64,000 bases of DNA from Tubulanus polymorphus (taxonomy: Eukaryota; Nemertea; Palaeonemertea; Tubulaniformes; Tubulanidae). Where the stretch lies: NCBI RefSeq assembly GCF_964204645.1, contig NC_134028.1, forward strand, positions 26,014,153 through 26,078,152, read 5' to 3'. A program made the translations under genes and the position numbers. Under the pieces are notes generated by a model that made no database searches, had not been told where the DNA came from, and was given only the letters and a program-made list of their open reading frames with translations. Positions 1-39,470 of the stretch are shown in pieces. The number at the start of each line of letters is the position of its first letter. Position 1 is the first letter of the stretch.

Positions 1-176
1 CAAAATTAAGCAACTGAAAAAATCTTTTAAGCTGTAAATGATAAAGTTTCATTTCTTGTACTCATGAATTAAGATTAAAGCAATTGATTTTAAGCATTTG
101 ACTCAGCTCCCAAAAAGATTATTGACTCATGAATTGTTCTAGATTCTCCATCCATGTACTATTGATGTTATTTCAG

Positions 177-28214
<28,038 letters not shown>

Positions 28215-28654
28215 TACCCATTCATTCCTGCTGTATCTTGTTCCCTGTTCAGATTTGTGTATATAATGAAATTATTGTTGTAAATAATACCTCGCAATCA
28301 AACTCTATTTCTTTATAGTTTCTTCTTGTTTAATCCTCGTTTAGGACAATCAAAATTCTTCAGTTCAGAGATGTGTGGCTAACCATTAAAAAAAACCCTG
28401 AAAATAGCGAAACCTTAAAGAAACGAATACCGGAGCAACAGTGCTTCATTCGATTACATTGATTGGAAAACCCAAATATTTTAGCTATATTTGAATAACC
28501 GAAAATAGTCTAAAAATGGAAAACTTACATCTCTGTCAATTTGTATTTTGGGGCCTACCTCCAGGAATATCTCTCCACCGAAATATTTATCTAAAGTCGA
28601 AATGAAAACCAGGCTGGCAAAGAAAGCATTTGGAATGATTCAGACAGTTTCATT

Positions 28655-29147
28655 CCCAGACAACTACAGTCACATCTCCTCCCAGACAACTACAGTCACA
28701 TCTCCTCCCAGCCAACTACAGTCACATCTCCTCCCAGACAACTACAGTCACATCTCCTCCCAGCCAACTACAGTCACATCTCCTCCCAGACAACTACAGT
28801 CACATCTCCTCCCAGCCAACTACAGTCACATCTCCTCCCAGACAACTACAGTCACATCTCCTCCCAGACAACTACAGTCACATCTCCTCCCAGACAACTA
28901 CAGTCACATCTCCTCCCAGACAACTACAGTCACATCTCCTCCCAGACAACTACAGTCACATCTCCTCCCAGACAACTACAGTCACATCTCCTCCCAGACA
29001 ACTACAGTCACATCTCCTCCCAGACAACTACAGTCACATCTCCTCCCAGACAACTACAGTCACATCTCCTCCCAGACAACTACAGTCACATCTCCTCCCA
29101 GACAACTACAGTCACATCTCCTCCCAGACAACTACAGTCACATCTCC
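28655..29147. repeat. 26-bp minisatellite, ~19 copies
   Basis: Near-perfect head-to-tail copies of a 26-bp unit that begins cccagacaactacagtcaca and ends tctcct. Units 3, 5 and 7 carry cagccaac instead of cagacaac; all later units are identical. As 26 is not a multiple of three, the open frame through it cycles through all three frames, and the 232-aa ORF is an artefact. Confidence 0.98.
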
Positions 29148-29211
29148 GTCAATAAAAATCTATCTAATAAAGACAAACACATATTTTTCGCCACGTGGAA
29201 AATTATGACTC

Positions 29212-29217
29212 TTTATT
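29212..29217 (-). terminator. POLB: Poly(A) signal for POLB
   Basis: AATAAA on the minus strand, 38 bp beyond the POLB stop codon. Confidence 0.6.
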
Positions 29218-29254
29218 CATTCACACAACTACAGATATTCGAATAGAAAAACAA

Positions 29255-29846
29255 TTAGTTATTTCTCTCAGACGGTTTTTTATACGCAAAATTGATATAT
29301 TCAAAGATGTCTTTCTCGCAGGAGACGGGTAACGGTTCGCCGGCTATACCTGTACTACCCATCGGGCGTATGCAGTACTCATTCAGCGTGAAACCCTCGT
29401 CTAACGCGTGCGCTCTCATATTCTTATTAAATATATCGGAACCGGTGAAATACAACAACGCGCAGTAGTACTGATCGTACGGAATTAACCGCAAATCTAA
29501 ACGTCGAAATTTACGCTCGGCGTCGCCGTCCGGCGGTAAACGACAGACGCCCATGAATTTCGATTCGCCGTGAGACAGCGTGTCGGTGATGAATTTCGCG
29601 TCTTCTAAAACTTCGACAATTTTATGAAGATAATCGACTTTTTTCTTCGTTTCTTTGACTTCGGTCGTGTAATCGCTGTGCGTTAGTAACACATCTATAT
29701 CTCCGCTGGTCGCCGCGCCGCGTCTGTAACTACCGCACACTTTAGCCTCGTATTTATCGTCGATTTTCAGTATAAGATCGAAGGCTATTTTCTCGAGTTG
29801 TTCCATCTCGGCGCGAGGAATTCTCTCCTCAAAATCTTCGAAATGC
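29255..29846 (-). CDS. POLB: POLB exon 2
   Basis: The acceptor (minus strand) ttatttttcag ends at 29847. The exon starts inside an Arg codon, continues [14 protein letters not shown], and carries the whole palm and fingers: [58 protein letters not shown] and GIAGEPLPV. The first Met within it (29806) is internal and not a start. Confidence 0.96.
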
Positions 29847-30791
29847 CTGAAAAATAACGAGTAAATTTCAAATACTGAACAAGGTATCCATTTTCACAGC
29901 AGCAATCGATGACTTGTCAGCAGTTTTTCAAGCTTGAAACCTGCTGCAGTGAGAGCTAGAGACTTACTGTGGATTTGTTCCACCATCCACAGCAAGTACT
30001 AATTATGAAATCTGAAGTTTGCGGCTGAAAAGATCTTTCTGATTCCCTGAGTTTTGGGGTTGGATCCGAGCTTCAGATAGATCATCCTCGCTTGCCAGAA
30101 GGTTTGTGTTGTTATGAGCAAACCCATCATTGGTTTATTACATTGCCCAAGATTTCTTGGGCGGACAGGTTCCCGCTCAGTGCCCACCAGTCTATATATC
30201 TAGCCAATCAGATGCGTGGTATTTATAGAGCAAACGCGGGAAAAACGCTTCTGATTGGCTAGATATATAGACTTGTGGGCGCTGAGCGGGAACCTGTCCA
30301 CCCAAAAAATCATGCAGATAGATATTAGTATTTGAAACACAAACCTATAATAAAACGTACCTCAATCCGATTTGTTGATGATGGTTTAATTTGTCGAGAT
30401 TCTTCCTGAGATCATCGATTGATTTCACACCCTCGGAGACTAGTTTCTGAGCAGCTGCTGGTCCGATACCGGTTACTTTAGTTAACTCATTAATAGCTAC
30501 GCTCGTATCGTCCGAACGAATCTTCTCCAATTTACGCAATTTCCCCGTCTTCAAAAACTCGTCGATTTTCTCGCCGATTTTCTTTCCGACGCCGTTGAGT
30601 TTCTGGGCGTCTTCGCCGTCTCGGATCCGGGTCGGGTGTTTCGCCAGCACGCCGGCTGCCTTGCGGTACGCGTTGTATTTGTGCATTTGGCGCGTAACGT
30701 TCTTTTCGTAGTTGGCAAGTTCGAGAAGGAATTCGCAGAAATCGCCATTCGGGTTCGTAGAACTCGCATCGGGAGCTTTTCTTTTACTCAT
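29255..30791 (-). CDS. POLB: DNA polymerase beta (two exons, complete)
   Basis: Nuclear X-family polymerase that fills short gaps in base-excision repair and removes the 5' deoxyribose phosphate. Coding parts on the minus strand: 30791-30361 and 29846-29255, joined in phase 2 to give 340 residues (human 335). Starts MSKRKAP, like vertebrate POLB. The 8-kDa lyase domain spans about 1-92. HhH motifs are at 66-76 ([11 protein letters not shown], with Lys75 as the Schiff-base lysine, human Lys72) and 106-117 ([12 protein letters not shown]). The catalytic aspartates are Asp193 and Asp195 (GDIDVLL) and Asp261 (RLDLRL). The YFTG steric-gate-side motif is at 276-279. All key residues are intact. Only one intron (514 bp), far fewer than the vertebrate gene. 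Tail-to-tail with POLR3A. Confidence 0.97.
30151..30311. repeat. Foldback element in the POLB intron, family D
   Basis: Arms at 30151-30211 and 30251-30311 are inverted copies with about four mismatches over 61 bp (both contain 'acaggttcccgctcag' and 'tctatatatctagccaatca' or its complement). Pairing extends a few bases into the ~39-bp loop. Non-autonomous hairpin element, non-coding. Confidence 0.92.
30361..30791 (-). CDS. POLB: POLB exon 1
   Basis: Encodes residues 1-143 and two bases of Arg144: the lyase domain with both HhH motifs, [16 protein letters not shown], and [11 protein letters not shown]. The donor on the minus strand is gtacgt, directly after 30361. Confidence 0.96.
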
Positions 30792-33000
30792 CGCTGTTTA
30801 ACTGTTGTTGATCTTGCGATTCCTCAAAAATTTCAGAAAATTTGGATAAAACAATGAAAAGAAGTTCGACTCATCTTATATCGCTTAATTGTGGTAATAT
30901 AATAATAATAGTAACATTTTTAGGAACATGGACCCAGTTCGAGTTCCACGGCACAGTTGTAAAAGTAAAAAAGTTAGTTCATTTTCAATGAGTTAACTCA
31001 GAGGCAAATCTTGCCTTAACTTGGAACTGTGGAAATGGACCATGATTAATTAGTCCAATTAATGTGATTATTCTACTCTAGACTAAATACTCACCCGCTT
31101 TGTTGTTTATTTATTTATTTATTTACCGGTATTTCTTTGTTCACGTTACATCCGCTTTGGTCTTTGTAGAAATCCCGGATATGGACTCAGCTACGGAATA
31201 CCAATTCAATTCAAATTTATAGTAATAAGTTAGTTCATATATTTACCGTCAACGTTATGTATAGGGGCAGCACTGGACGGTGAAGATCTCCCATTCGCGC
31301 TATCTAATTTCGTGCTTGTTCCAGCTGGAGCAATTATCTCAACCCTTATTATCTCAACAATTATCTCTTGTGGATATAGAAGAAAATAAAACGATTTACG
31401 GAGAAAAATTAAACAGAACCAGTGGAACCGCACTTCCAAAATTACTTGGCCCCTGACGGAGAAAGGCACTCAGTCGAAAACTCAGGTGTTTTTATGGATC
31501 GGAGGAAATCATCGATCTCAAGAAGAACCAATAAGATATACCGAAAAAAATCCAAGATATCGAAATGTTAGTTGAGATACGTAGTTTGACTTATTTACCG
31601 GTAATACAAATAAATGGTAGCAATTTCGAAACGGAGATTATCATTTGCGCTATCCTTAAAAGATTTTTAGAGGCATTTGAACCATAGCCAACAACTTGAA
31701 TCGATATGTAAGATATTTGGTAGAATGTCTTTTGGCTTGCCGTCAAACCGACAACCATGAAACAAATTTTATTCAAATATGGAAATTTATAAGAGGCGTC
31801 GCTACTTAACGGCTGCGGCTCACCTGCGCCTCTGGTCGGGTCACTTTTGAGAAACCGAGAAACACGAACAAATTTTAAATGGCCTAAAGTAAACAACTTT
31901 GTATCAGTCGACACTATTTTGTATCCATTTCGGATTTCCATCTCGGCTGCAGTTTTCTCCTTTCTATTCAGCAGCCAAATGAACCAAACTCGTCAACCTG
32001 ATCAATGACTCCTGGGTTCAAATTCAGTCACCAGATTCCCCTGTGACAGTAAAATACTCTGAATTCACTTGATGATCTAGGGGGGGGGGGGGTGAACAGG
32101 GTGGCGGCTAGCCACCCTCTCAAATGCCTTCCAAAAAAGATTTAGAAGGGGCTTTTTTGTGTAAATAGTCTATCTCTTAAGAAGATGAAATAAGAATGTT
32201 AGCTGCCTCAGAATCAGAACTAACAGTAGCGTTGTGACTTTGTATTATATACCTATGACGCCGTATGCTACGAGCAATCATCGAGATGATTGCTCGTAAG
32301 TTAGACACCCCCTCGAGCTCCCCCGTCGCTCGGTCGCTCGGACTTCGGCGCCGCTGAGCGGCTCGCTAGTCGCAGTCTCTTCATCATTACGTTTTGTCAG
32401 CCACCCCCACCTCCTTTGAAAAATCCTAGATCCGCCCGATTGATTTTCATTTAAAGGCATGTTCTACTAAACTTGAATGAACTACGATATCTACTCGAGG
32501 CCACCTCGTCCGGACAACCTGCTGCTGCTGCAGTGTGCGGCTGCGAGTATTTGCGCAGACTGTGTTAGTTACGAGTAAATAACTACATTTCTCGATCGCT
32601 TCGAATCCGATAATAAATAGTGCAATTAGAGGTCAAAACAGGCGCTGTATTTCAGCATTACAGCAGTGCTTCCTTTATAAGTCAGACCGCTTTGCTGCTT
32701 CGTAGTTGCATTCTCCACGTTCACGTTGGACCTGTGTGCTTTGAGTGTGTCGCGGTGGTGTGTCGGTTGCATTGCTCGTTGAATTCACCATCGTCCAACT
32801 GAAGAGAAGTTCTATCGAATTGATCGCTGATCGAGCGCGTGAACACATAGTTTACATCATATAGTGGAGCTTTGTTTATTCTAAAACCGTAAGTAAATGT
32901 CATGTTTTTTGTTGGGAACTACCAGGGGAATTGGGCTCCCAATGGGTAGGCTAACTATGACACGACTCGGCGAAGTCGCGGGCCGATCAGACTTCGCCGC
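30792..33000. other. Region upstream of POLB: repeats and two weak exon-like ORFs
   Basis: No gene identified. Contains the POLB 5' flank, a family A repeat (30929-31043), two minus-strand open stretches with plausible splice signals (about 31251-31452 and 31603-31943), and a 13-G run (32080-32092). A motif 'ggcggatctaggatttttc' on the minus strand near 32430 recalls the ends of common DNA transposons. A candidate non-coding exon ends at a gtaagt donor at 32889. Confidence 0.4.
30929..31043. repeat. Palindromic MITE-like repeat, family A
   Basis: Starts 'tggacccagttcgagttcc' and ends 'ggaactgtggaaatggacc', with the internal block 'cattttcaatgagttaactc' shared with the copy at 9362. Lies about 140 bp upstream of the POLB start codon. 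Confidence 0.8.
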
Positions 33001-36000
33001 AACATTTCATCGTAAGTCAAAAAATCCCTTGGCTTAATATACTTAAATGTACACTTCTTGCAAATTGCGAACGTATTTCGACTGAATCTAAATAAAGCCA
33101 ACAAAAGTCTGCAAAATGTCTGTGTGATTTTGATTCTCTGATCAAAGCATTACGTAGGTAGGTCTTGATTCTAGGAGCACCAAAATACAAGATTTATGTA
33201 GCCTCTTCGTAGAACGTAGTATCACACGGCTTCCTTATTCATACCGATGTGTGCACATTCGCGAATACCTTTCATGATCATATTTGATTAAACGGAAGTA
33301 GGCCTGACACTGGGGCACAATTTCATTATTGGTATCTTTTTTCAACCAAGTGCATATATATATAATGATTCGAATTATATGGCCTTAAATATATAAGCTT
33401 AGGCCAATATCTAGAGTATTGCCTTTTCTCAAGTCTCAACCTAATTACTTTTCTCAATCTAAACCGTATAGAATTTCAGTGCTAGATTTATAGGTCGAAT
33501 TGAAATAACGGCAATGATAAAGATGTAGAAAATTCCGCAAGGTTCAATTAAAATCATGGGAGTCTTGCGAGTTGCGTTGGTTGTTTTTCTGGGTTACTAT
33601 CGGTTTACTATCAGACAGCATCTGGGTTCGATCTGCTGCGGTTTATCTGAAGACGTCTAAAAAGTTTGTTTAGAATCTGTTTTTCTTGTAAAAACCTACT
33701 GATTCATACATATTGAACTGTAATGAACTGTGTGTTCTTGGACCCAGTTTTTAAGTTCTGAGTTAAATTTGTGGCGCAGACTGAGTTGACCTGAAAATGC
33801 ACTAAATCAGAGTATTTCCCGTTGAACTGGATGTCGCTTAAAAGCCAGTAGGATTAATATACTGTTTTCAAAGCAGCTGCTTCAATGATTAAATCGGTAA
33901 ATTATTCATAAAGCTTTTCATAAATAACTCATAAAGTATGTTTACAACGGTTTAACGCAAGGAGGACGTTATAAAAGTTCATTTTCATAAATCATTCCAA
34001 ACCAAGGTCACCCGGACTTAATCCAACATTTACACAATAGACTCCGCTTTATCCGTTTTGAGTTTATTTCATTTGATTTATATATTTAATGATTATTATG
34101 AAATATATGAATATACAACTGATTGTACATTAAACACAACAATCATAAGAACCTCGAAAATCATAATATGATAAATGTCAAACCGGGGACCTGCAACAGA
34201 TAAATCACAAATGTGTTTAAATGTGGAATCGAAAACTTTGAGAATGGCAAAGCATAATACGGTTTGAAGGATATAGGGCCTACAGATTTTGGATTGTGTC
34301 GTAGCCTGAAACGATCATTCGTAAGTGATTGTAAGGGTTGATGGGACGGTAAATAGTTGACCCGAAAGCAAGTTGATGGAAGAGTCAGATGGAAATAGAC
34401 CGACCAGTAATGAGAAGAGCGCATCATTTTGGTAGTCCATCGACCCTGAGATCCGTTTTGACAAAAAGGAGGGTCCAGATCGGTTAACTGATTGAGATAA
34501 TACCAACTGCTGGAGCTCTTGCCTGTACCGTGCAGGGTTCAGAGATTCTGCCATATTATCTGACAGATGATGAATCTTTTATAGTGGACTTCGGCCTAAA
34601 CACATTATAAAAGACTGGCGATTTCGACCCGGTTCCCAATTATGTTTCGAACTCCGATAGCAAATTGTCTTTCCGTTCAATAGATGACCAATGCAAGAGG
34701 ACGAACCGAACTGCCAAGGAGCTGTGCTTAGAAAATTGCTCATCCGCCAAACACATGGCGATCACTGATATACAGAATAAGATTTATCGATGTACTACGA
34801 TTCGATTTACAGTATTGTCACTGCTGCAGTTTTTCCCAAGAGAAATTGCTCCTTATTAACGGAAACCACATTCCGAGCGAGGAGGTATTAGTGTTTGGTC
34901 ACCCGCGGGCAGTGCGAGCATTCTTCTTTATTTTCGTTTGGGATCTATTGATACTGTTCTCTTATCTATCGAGCATGAACCCAAATCTGACGCAGAGCAA
35001 CAAAAAAAAAAAACATATTCAGGCAGTTTAATCAGCAGTGGTTTTGAATTTCAAAGATCAAATAAATGTTCCAGTGCTCAATCTTGAACTGGCTTGCTTC
35101 TAGATAAACCCACGCAAAAAGACCGATTTCCTAATCTATCCTGACGCTGTGGCGATAGCCCCGATTTGGAAAAAAAGTATTATTTGTCGAAAGACACTCA
35201 AAATAATTAAATTCATCGGGTCGTCAAAGGCTTCTCTTCGAAACTAAAAATAGCAGCATCTCCGGCTAGAAGTAAACATACATAGAGCAAAAAAGTCGGC
35301 GTCAAAAAAGTTTGCATGCATAGATGTGACACAGACTTCTAAAAAAAAACGCCACCGTGACGAAAACTATTTTTGTTATATTTACATACATACAAAATGT
35401 ACGTTTACTATTGACACTCAAGAATTTTCCTGGAACATTGACTTATTTTGGGTCCACGTTCGATCGAATTTTTCTGTCAACGCGAATCAGAGGAAATTGG
35501 CTCCCATGTCACCATTTCGACCTCGTGTTACTCTCCATATCGCGTACTGAAGTAAATACATATTTCATCGGTTTTATATCGAATTATTGAGCAGTATAGA
35601 TCCGAAAGAATTCCCATCAGACTAATCATTACAACTATATGATCAGCCGACGAGAGTTTGCCTAATGATTTAACCATATGTCACCCACTGAAATTATTCA
35701 ATTACATGACCACTGTTCGCAGAGATTATTAGTTCTCCATGTATTCAAACAAACCATCGACGCCGGAATGATTTCAAATATGAATTTACTGACAAGAGCC
35801 ACGCATCATCGGTTTGGCTATATCATCGTCACATACACGGAAGGGTATATCTATTATACATGTCATTCGATCCGCGGATGATCAACGGGTTGTGCCCTGG
35901 ATTGAACGCCGCCTGCTGTAGCTGTAGGGCCCGACACGTGAATGGCCCATTGGTCTGGTGTTGGTTGGGCCTTTTTCTCAAACCACATATAAAAGTATAT

Positions 36001-38519
36001 GTCATATTATGTATTATATTGTTTTATATATACTGCCAATAAATAGAACCGCCCTGGAATCCGCGTGATAAAACTGTTAAAGCCGTAGAATTTGTTCTTC
36101 ATATTAAAGTCGTGACATGACATTTAGTTAATGTCCGCCTTTTGCCTGTGATTTCGATTAATATCGCATACGATACACAGCGGGAAACGTGACACTCCTA
36201 TATAATACGTATTCGATGTTAATTCCCGCTCGACTGAATGTTGTAATAAGGTTTTCATTCGGTTTTGAGACTGTGTATATTATTACAATAGGCTATCATT
36301 ATTACCGGCGCAGGCGATTTAGAAATAATATGACAGAGGACGAATTACACCTATAATTGTTAACGTTGTTCGGATTTCGACGCCTTCCTTCGATATTAAG
36401 TCGTAGAGATGACACTTATCTGGTATATATATGAGATTAGTTGTTATTGGTGATGCTATACATGTAATATACCTCCGATCATCTCACATGCTATTTGATG
36501 TTGACGTTGTTAATGATATAGAGCTAATTTGATACTATTGAAGAAAGCGGATCAACATTCATTATTCTAAATATCAAACCTATACCTATAGAATCGTCGG
36601 CGTATAGGCGATTAGGAGAAACAAGGTATCAATCGGTACCGGCTGTAGAGTGATGTTGGATAATTTTTCGTTTGACCTGTTGACAATTTTTACGTAAACA
36701 TATTTCCAACAGTTTTCATTAGAATTCCAAGGATACTCATTGCGCACAACACCATAAAAAGGTGATCACGTCCCCCTTTGTCCAGTCCAGTCGGGAAGTT
36801 CACGCAAATAAATTTAATCATTTGCCTTACGATTTTATGGTTTTCAACTGACGAAACATTGTGGCTAGCATCAAAAATAGATTTCCTAATTTTCGACTTT
36901 TCGACGCAAGCGTTCGCCTTATGATTTACGTAAGACTTATCTTCGATAAGACTCGCCATGCGGAAACATGTAAACTCGGATGACGTGGTCTCGCTCGATC
37001 GCTCTTCGTCTGCGTGTGTATAAGACGATAAGTAAAACTATACGTTCTTTTCGAAATACCGAGGCAGACGGTTATCAAGATCTCCGCGCATGTAAATTGC
37101 CAAGAGAAGAACCGTTAATATTCGCCACAAAAAGCAGATAATAACAGTCTTAAAATTGCGGTAGGCAAAACTCCCGGTAGGTTTATCTTCGTGGCATAAT
37201 AAAGGCTCATAAGTCATATTCAATCGCGGTTTGTTATGCGGTTGCATTTGCTAAATTACGGGGCAGCAGCGACTGAGTCAGAGGGACGGAGAAATCTGCT
37301 TTTGCGGGGGTTTGTATCGGCAGAAAAATATTCGCGTGTTAGTATTAGAAAACTCGTTAGCGTTGGGACTTAATTTTGACGCCGAGTTGGTCGTCTATAC
37401 CCGTGAGAATCAGAGATATAGAAGATTTTTCTGATACAAATTTTATCAAACAAGAAAACTAACTTGAAATTGACTAAATTGACGCCTTGAAGAAATACAA
37501 CACGTTATTTATGAAATATATAGAATATATTAAATATTGTAACGGTTTCTACGGCCTCAAAAAATCATCAACAGTTAAGCAAGGAGAGACTATATAAAAG
37601 CTTTATTTGGTTGGATATCGTTTAACAAGTGAGGAGGTAAAACAAGACGGCTATCCTGACGTATATATCCCAAAAGACAAATACGCAAAGAAGCTCCGTC
37701 GATCTACGCCGTGTCTGAAAGCACAGCGAGGAGCGTCTCGTGTTCCTTTTATCGCTGTGGCTAAACATGAAGTTCTAAATACAGTCAGTTAAAGCGTTCA
37801 CTGAATCTTCAAAGCGGGCTTTCACTTCTACTCCTGGTTTGTCTCTTGCAACGTTGCATATAGAAATCAATAAGAACGTATAATGATGGTATTTTTCATC
37901 CTCGGCGCTTATTACGTCGTCTATTTTTTGTCTGCTCGGAAGGCGGCAGATTATTGGAAAACCGAGCATAATCAAACCAGACGAACGACCGATTCTGAGT
38001 GACAAGTATATGGCATCGATAAACTAACGCTCGCCGCAACCCAAATATGATGGATTAAATGGACTCGTTGTTTATTTAATGGTTAGTTCCTTAAGGCCGT
38101 GATGGAAAATAATGATGTTTGAATCCCGTAACTGAAGAACGCTTATAGATAGACGGACGGAGAGCATTATGATGTCGCGGCCGCGCATAAACTGAGTGAA
38201 GTCAAACACTGTGTTCTCCGATCTATTCAAATAATACTCGCATAAACAATTCGAACCGATGTATCAGATAAAGCCTCGAGGACAGTGAGTTCACGCAAAG
38301 GCGAAGAAAACAGGATTTTTTATATGAAGACAAAACTCGAAAGTGGACACCAACGCAGTGTCAGTCATTTTTGGCCCTGAAATATCTTGCCAGTCCAAGG
38401 ATAGTTCTGTGTTCGAAAATAACATTTTCTAACTTCGAATCTGAAAACTATGAAATTAACTCCGATAAATGAAGTTCTCCTAAAGTTTGGTGGTCAGTCA
38501 GGTGTGATGGTGACTATGG
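33001..38519. other. 5.5 kb with no gene recognised
   Basis: AT-rich sequence with only short open stretches, on both strands, that I could not match to any family. A degenerate family A copy lies near 33739-33832. Nothing else is supportable. Confidence 0.5.
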
Positions 38520-39470
38520 TTGAATCAATATTCTTGGTGATGGTGTTGGTGTTGGTGGTGATGTATGTGATGGTGGTGGTGTTGGTGTTGGTGGTGTGAT
38601 GGTGATGGTGGTGGTGTGGTGGTGACGGATGTGGTGGTGTGATGGTGATGGTGGTAGTGGTGGTGGTGGATGCGGTGTTGGTGGTGGTGGTGTTGGTGTT
38701 GGTGGTGGTGGTGTGGTGGTGACGGATGTGGTGATGTTGGTATTGGTGGTGGTGGTGTGATGGTGATGGTGGTGGTGTGGTGGTGACGGATGTGGTGGTG
38801 TGATGGTGATGGTGGTAGTGGTGGTGGTGGATGAGGTGTTGGTGGTGGTGGTGTTGGTGTTGGTGGTGGTGTGGTGGTGACGGATGTGGTGGTGTTGGTA
38901 TTGGGGTGGTGTGATGGTGGTGGTGGATGAGGTGGTGGTGGTGGTGGTGTTGGTGGTGGTGTGGTGGTGGTAGTTGTGTGGTGGTGGTGCTGGTGATGGT
39001 GGTGGTGTTGGTGTTGGTGGTGTGATGGTGATGGTGGTGGTGTGGTGGTGACGGATGTGGTGGTGTGATGGTGATGGTGGTAGTGGTGGTGGTGGATGCG
39101 GTGTTGGTGGTGGTGGTGTTGGTGTTGGTGGTGGTGGTGTGGTGGTGACGGATGTGGTGATGTTGGTATTGGTGGTGGTGGTGTGATGGTGATGGTGGTG
39201 GTGTGGTGGTGACGGATGTGGTGGTGTGATGGTGATGGTGGTAGTGGTGGTGGTGGATGAGGTGTTGGTGGTGGTGGTGTTGGTGTTGGTGGTGGTGTGG
39301 TGGTGACGGATGTGGTGGTGTTGGTATTGGGGTGGTGTGATGGTGGTGGTGGATGAGTTGGTGGTGGTGGTGGTGTTGGTGGTGGTGTGGTGGTGGTAGT
39401 TGTGTGGTGGTGGTGCTGGTGGTGGTGGATGAGGTGGTGACGGATGTGGTGGTGGATGTGGTGGTACTAA
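38520..39470. repeat. GGT/GGTGAT-rich satellite with a 426-bp higher-order repeat
   Basis: About 950 bp almost free of C on the + strand, made of ggtggtgtt, ggtgatggt and ggtgacggatgtggtg blocks. A long block starting near 38571 is repeated almost exactly 426 bp downstream: the diagnostic ggatgcggtg is at about 38673 and 39099, and 'gttggtattggggtggtgtg' and 'gtagttgtgtggtggtgg' also recur. This makes a tandem pair of ~426-bp units. Confidence 0.95.

Larger units (their letters stand above)
28215..29254. other. Convergent intergenic region between POLR3A and POLB
   Basis: Holds the POLR3A 3' UTR (ATTAAA at 28385-28390), the 26-bp minisatellite, plus-strand AATAAA sequences just after it (29151, 29166), and the POLB poly(A) signal on the other strand (29212-29217). 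No gene seen. Confidence 0.7.

Noticed and set aside
28655-29147. Possible CRISPR array
   Set aside because: Units are contiguous without spacers, and the genome is an intron-containing animal genome.
28548-29246. 232-codon + strand ORF
   Set aside because: Most of it is the 26-bp minisatellite read in three rotating frames; the flanks show no protein family.
29806-29846. Met at 29806 as a POLB start
   Set aside because: The frame continues upstream through [13 protein letters not shown] to a good acceptor and joins exon 1, which carries the real MSKRKAP start.
34161-34554. Overlapping minus-strand ORFs suggesting a frameshifted gene
   Set aside because: The two frames do not read as one recognisable protein and neither matches a known family.
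36690-37247. Two short minus-strand ORFs (89 and 69 codons)
   Set aside because: No recognisable domains and no convincing splice pair or start context; not supportable as genes.
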